Position numbers and translations under genes: made by a program
NCBI GenBank assembly: GCA_947628185.1
Contig: CANQYW010000009.1
Location: 1-64,000 of the forward strand
Direction of reading: 5' to 3'
Length of the DNA: 64,000 bases
Source of the DNA: an uncultured Oscillospiraceae bacterium
GTDB taxonomy: Bacteria; Bacillota; Clostridia; Oscillospirales; Oscillospiraceae
Notes under the pieces: generated by a model
Seen by the model: the letters and a program-made list of their open reading frames with translations, nothing else
What the model was told of the DNA's origin: nothing
Database searches by the model: none
Shown: positions 62,393 through 64,000 of the stretch, piece by piece
Layout of the letters: the number at the start of each line of letters is the position of its first letter
Numbering within the stretch: position 1 is the first letter of the stretch

Positions 62393-62536
62393 ATGAAGAG
62401 GATCGAGACCATCGAGACCCGCGATCTTAAGGAGAGCGCAGTCAAGGGCGGCTGCGGCGAGTGCCAGACCTCCTGCCAGTCGGCTTGCAAGACCTCCTGC
62501 GGCGTTGCCAACCAGCTCTGCGAGCAGAAGAAGTGA
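62393..62536 (+). CDS. scfA: SCIFF ranthipeptide precursor
   Basis: 47 residues. A charged leader MKRIETIETRDLKESA, then a core with six cysteines (C21, C24, C28, C32, C36, C43) and threonines T26 and T34 between them. This is the six-cysteine-in-forty-five (SCIFF) peptide conserved in almost all Clostridia. The partner radical SAM enzyme forms thioether links from Cys sulfur to non-alpha carbons, Thr in studied cases. The biological function is unknown; a regulatory or signalling role has been suggested. AAAGGGGG lies about 10 nt upstream. A terminator follows and then the maturase. Confidence 0.95.
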   Translation: MKRIETIETRDLKESAVKGGCGECQTSCQSACKTSCGVANQLCEQKK

Positions 62537-62569
62537 GCTCTGATTATTCAAATTATGCAAAAAGGGACA

Positions 62570-62597
62570 ATACCGCCGGCGACCCGGCGGTATTTTT
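62570..62597 (+). terminator. intrinsic terminator between SCIFF precursor and maturase
   Basis: A perfect 10-bp stem (62570-62579 with 62584-62593), CGAC tetraloop, and TTTTT (62593-62597). The maturase SD (GGTGA, 62599-62603) lies right after it, so the maturase depends on read-through. Confidence 0.85.
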
Positions 62598-62609
62598 CGG
62601 TGAAAAGAT

Positions 62610-63998
62610 ATGATACATCAGTATAAATTAAATGGGTACAACATAGTCCTTGACGTCTTCTCCGGCAGCGTCCACGCGGTGGACGATGTGGCCTACGACA
62701 TGATAGCCATGTACGAGGACCACACCCCCCAGGAGATAGTCTACGCCATGCTGGAGAAGTACGGGGACCGGGAGGACGTCACCGAGGGGGAGCTCTGGGA
62801 GTGCCTGGAGGATATCCGGGGCCTCGAGAGGGCCGGGAAACTATTCACCCATGATACATATGAGAACATGGCCTTCGACTTCAAGCGCCGCTCCAACGAG
62901 GTGAAGGCCCTCTGCCTCCATGTTGCCCACACCTGCAACCTCAACTGCGAGTACTGTTTCGCGAGCCAGGGGAAGTATAACGGCGAGCGGGCCCTCATGA
63001 GTTTTGAGGTGGGCAAGCGGGCCCTCGACTTCCTCATAGAGAACTCAGGAAAACGGGTGAACTTGGAGGTGGACTTCTTCGGCGGGGAGCCGCTGATGAA
63101 CTGGGATGTGGTGAAGGAGCTGGTGGCCTACGCCAGGTCCATCGAGGCGGAGCACAACAAGCACTTCCGTTTCACCCTCACGACAAACGGCGTGCTGGTG
63201 GACGACGACGTTATCGATTTCGCGAACCGGGAGATGTCCAACGTGGTCATGTCCATTGACGGCCGGAAGGAGGTCCACGACAGGTTCCGTGTTGACTACG
63301 CCGGTAGGGGAAGTTACGATAAGGTCGTGCCGAAATTTTTGGACTTCGCGAAGAAACGGGGCGAGAGGGACTACTACGTCCGCGGCACGTATACCCACCA
63401 CAACGTGGACTTCGCCAGCGACATACTGCATCTGGCGGACCTGGGATTTACGAAACTCTCCATGGAGCCGGTGGTCTGCGCGCCCGACGACCCCTGCGCC
63501 CTCACGGAGGAGGACCTGCCCGTACTCTTTGAGCAGTACGAGATCCTGGCAAAGGAGATGTTGCGCCGGGAGCGGGAGGGCCGGCCCATAACATTCTACC
63601 ACTACATGATAGACCTCACCCACGGGCCCTGTATATATAAGAGGATATCAGGCTGCGGCTCCGGCACGGAGTACATGGCCGTGACGCCCTGGGGGGACCT
63701 CTACCCCTGCCACCAGTTCGTGGGTGACGAGAGGTACCTCATGGGGAACGTCTGGGATGGCGTCACGAACACCGCCCTGCGGGACGACTTTAAGATGTGT
63801 AACGTCTACGCCCGGCCCGACTGCGCCGACTGCTGGGCCAAACTCTACTGCTCCGGCGGCTGCGCCGCCAACGCCTACCACGCCACGGGCTCCATCCGGG
63901 GCACCTACGAGTACGGCTGCAAGCTCTTCCGCAAGAGGATGGAGTGCGCCATCATGATGAAGGTGGCGGAGTTTAAGGACGCCCAGAGGGACGCTTGA
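62610..63998 (+). CDS. scfB: SCIFF maturase, radical SAM/SPASM thioether-forming enzyme
   Basis: 462 residues. An N-terminal PqqD-like peptide-recognition region (about 1-95), then the radical SAM core with CNLNCEYCF (CxxxCxxC binding the SAM cluster) and FFGGEPLMNW, and a C-terminal SPASM domain with the cysteines in ISGCGSGTEY, LYPCHQF, MCNVYARPDCADCWAKLYC and GGCAANAY that hold two auxiliary Fe-S clusters. It installs thioether bridges in ScfA. The gene begins 12 nt after a terminator T-run and ends 3 nt before the window edge region. Confidence 0.95.
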   Translation: MIHQYKLNGYNIVLDVFSGSVHAVDDVAYDMIAMYEDHTPQEIVYAMLEKYGDREDVTEGELWECLEDIRGLERAGKLFTHDTYENMAFDFKRRSNEVKALCLHVAHTCNLNCEYCFASQGKYNGERALMSFEVGKRALDFLIENSGKRVNLEVDFFGGEPLMNWDVVKELVAYARSIEAEHNKHFRFTLTTNGVLVDDDVIDFANREMSNVVMSIDGRKEVHDRFRVDYAGRGSYDKVVPKFLDFAKKRGERDYYVRGTYTHHNVDFASDILHLADLGFTKLSMEPVVCAPDDPCALTEEDLPVLFEQYEILAKEMLRREREGRPITFYHYMIDLTHGPCIYKRISGCGSGTEYMAVTPWGDLYPCHQFVGDERYLMGNVWDGVTNTALRDDFKMCNVYARPDCADCWAKLYCSGGCAANAYHATGSIRGTYEYGCKLFRKRMECAIMMKVAEFKDAQRDA

Positions 63999-64000
63999 AT

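Overview
The window is a GC-rich chromosome segment from an anaerobic, Gram-positive-type bacterium of the Clostridia, most likely the Oscillospirales or a neighbouring gut lineage. The evidence is a six-cysteine SCIFF peptide next to its radical SAM maturase, DUF1292 and DUF1934 proteins, a BofC-C-like secreted protein, a CBS/DRTGG family II pyrophosphatase, S-layer homology domains and BirA/BioY biotin control. Lineage is inferred from gene content only. Promoters are conventional (TTGACA-like, 16-18 nt spacer, TATAAT-like), ribosome binding sites are mostly GGAGG-like, and GTG and TTG starts occur. I see no phage, insertion sequence or CRISPR array.

Layout. 0-6.5 kb: a small conserved protein; bioY-birA behind a clear BirA operator; a methyltransferase with a CBS-type pyrophosphatase; a membrane XpaC-like protein with two winged-helix units. 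6.5-14.7 kb: murI, a DUF1934 protein and argS; glnS on the opposite strand; two overlapping U32 genes. 14.7-22.1 kb: a complete F-type ATP synthase operon (atpZ, I, B, E, F, H, A, G, D, C) whose c subunit carries the two-carboxylate sodium-site signature. 22.1-32.5 kb: one gene for a secreted protein of about 3435 residues combining a cohesin-like domain, six 95-residue repeats, three SLH domains, a subtilisin-type protease, a dockerin-like segment and a long C-terminal array of propeller-like and Big2 domains. 32.6-42.4 kb: a short UvrA-type ATPase, tRNA-Gly, a D,D-carboxypeptidase, sfsA with a heterodimeric ABC exporter, and a MATE pump.

42.4-53.7 kb is the most system-like part. Nine minus-strand genes form two related modules: response regulator, histidine kinase, two lipoproteins, ABC ATPase and a duplicated ABC-2 permease; then response regulator, histidine kinase and one lipoprotein. 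The three lipoproteins are paralogues sharing an FQK(A/N)MHQ motif and a Cx4CxHx4C motif. Direct repeats of TTAGAA-like half-sites with an 11-bp period precede both regulators and the lipoprotein-ABC unit. I infer a self-regulated envelope sensing and export system; the ligand is unknown.

53.7-64 kb: tRNA-Ser, thyA-folA, a class A penicillin-binding protein, a BofC-C-like secreted protein, DUF1292, a structured RNA with its own terminator (possibly 6S RNA), a membrane-anchored SurA/PrsA-type foldase, an Orn/Lys/Arg decarboxylase-family enzyme, and the SCIFF ranthipeptide locus with an intrinsic terminator between precursor and maturase.
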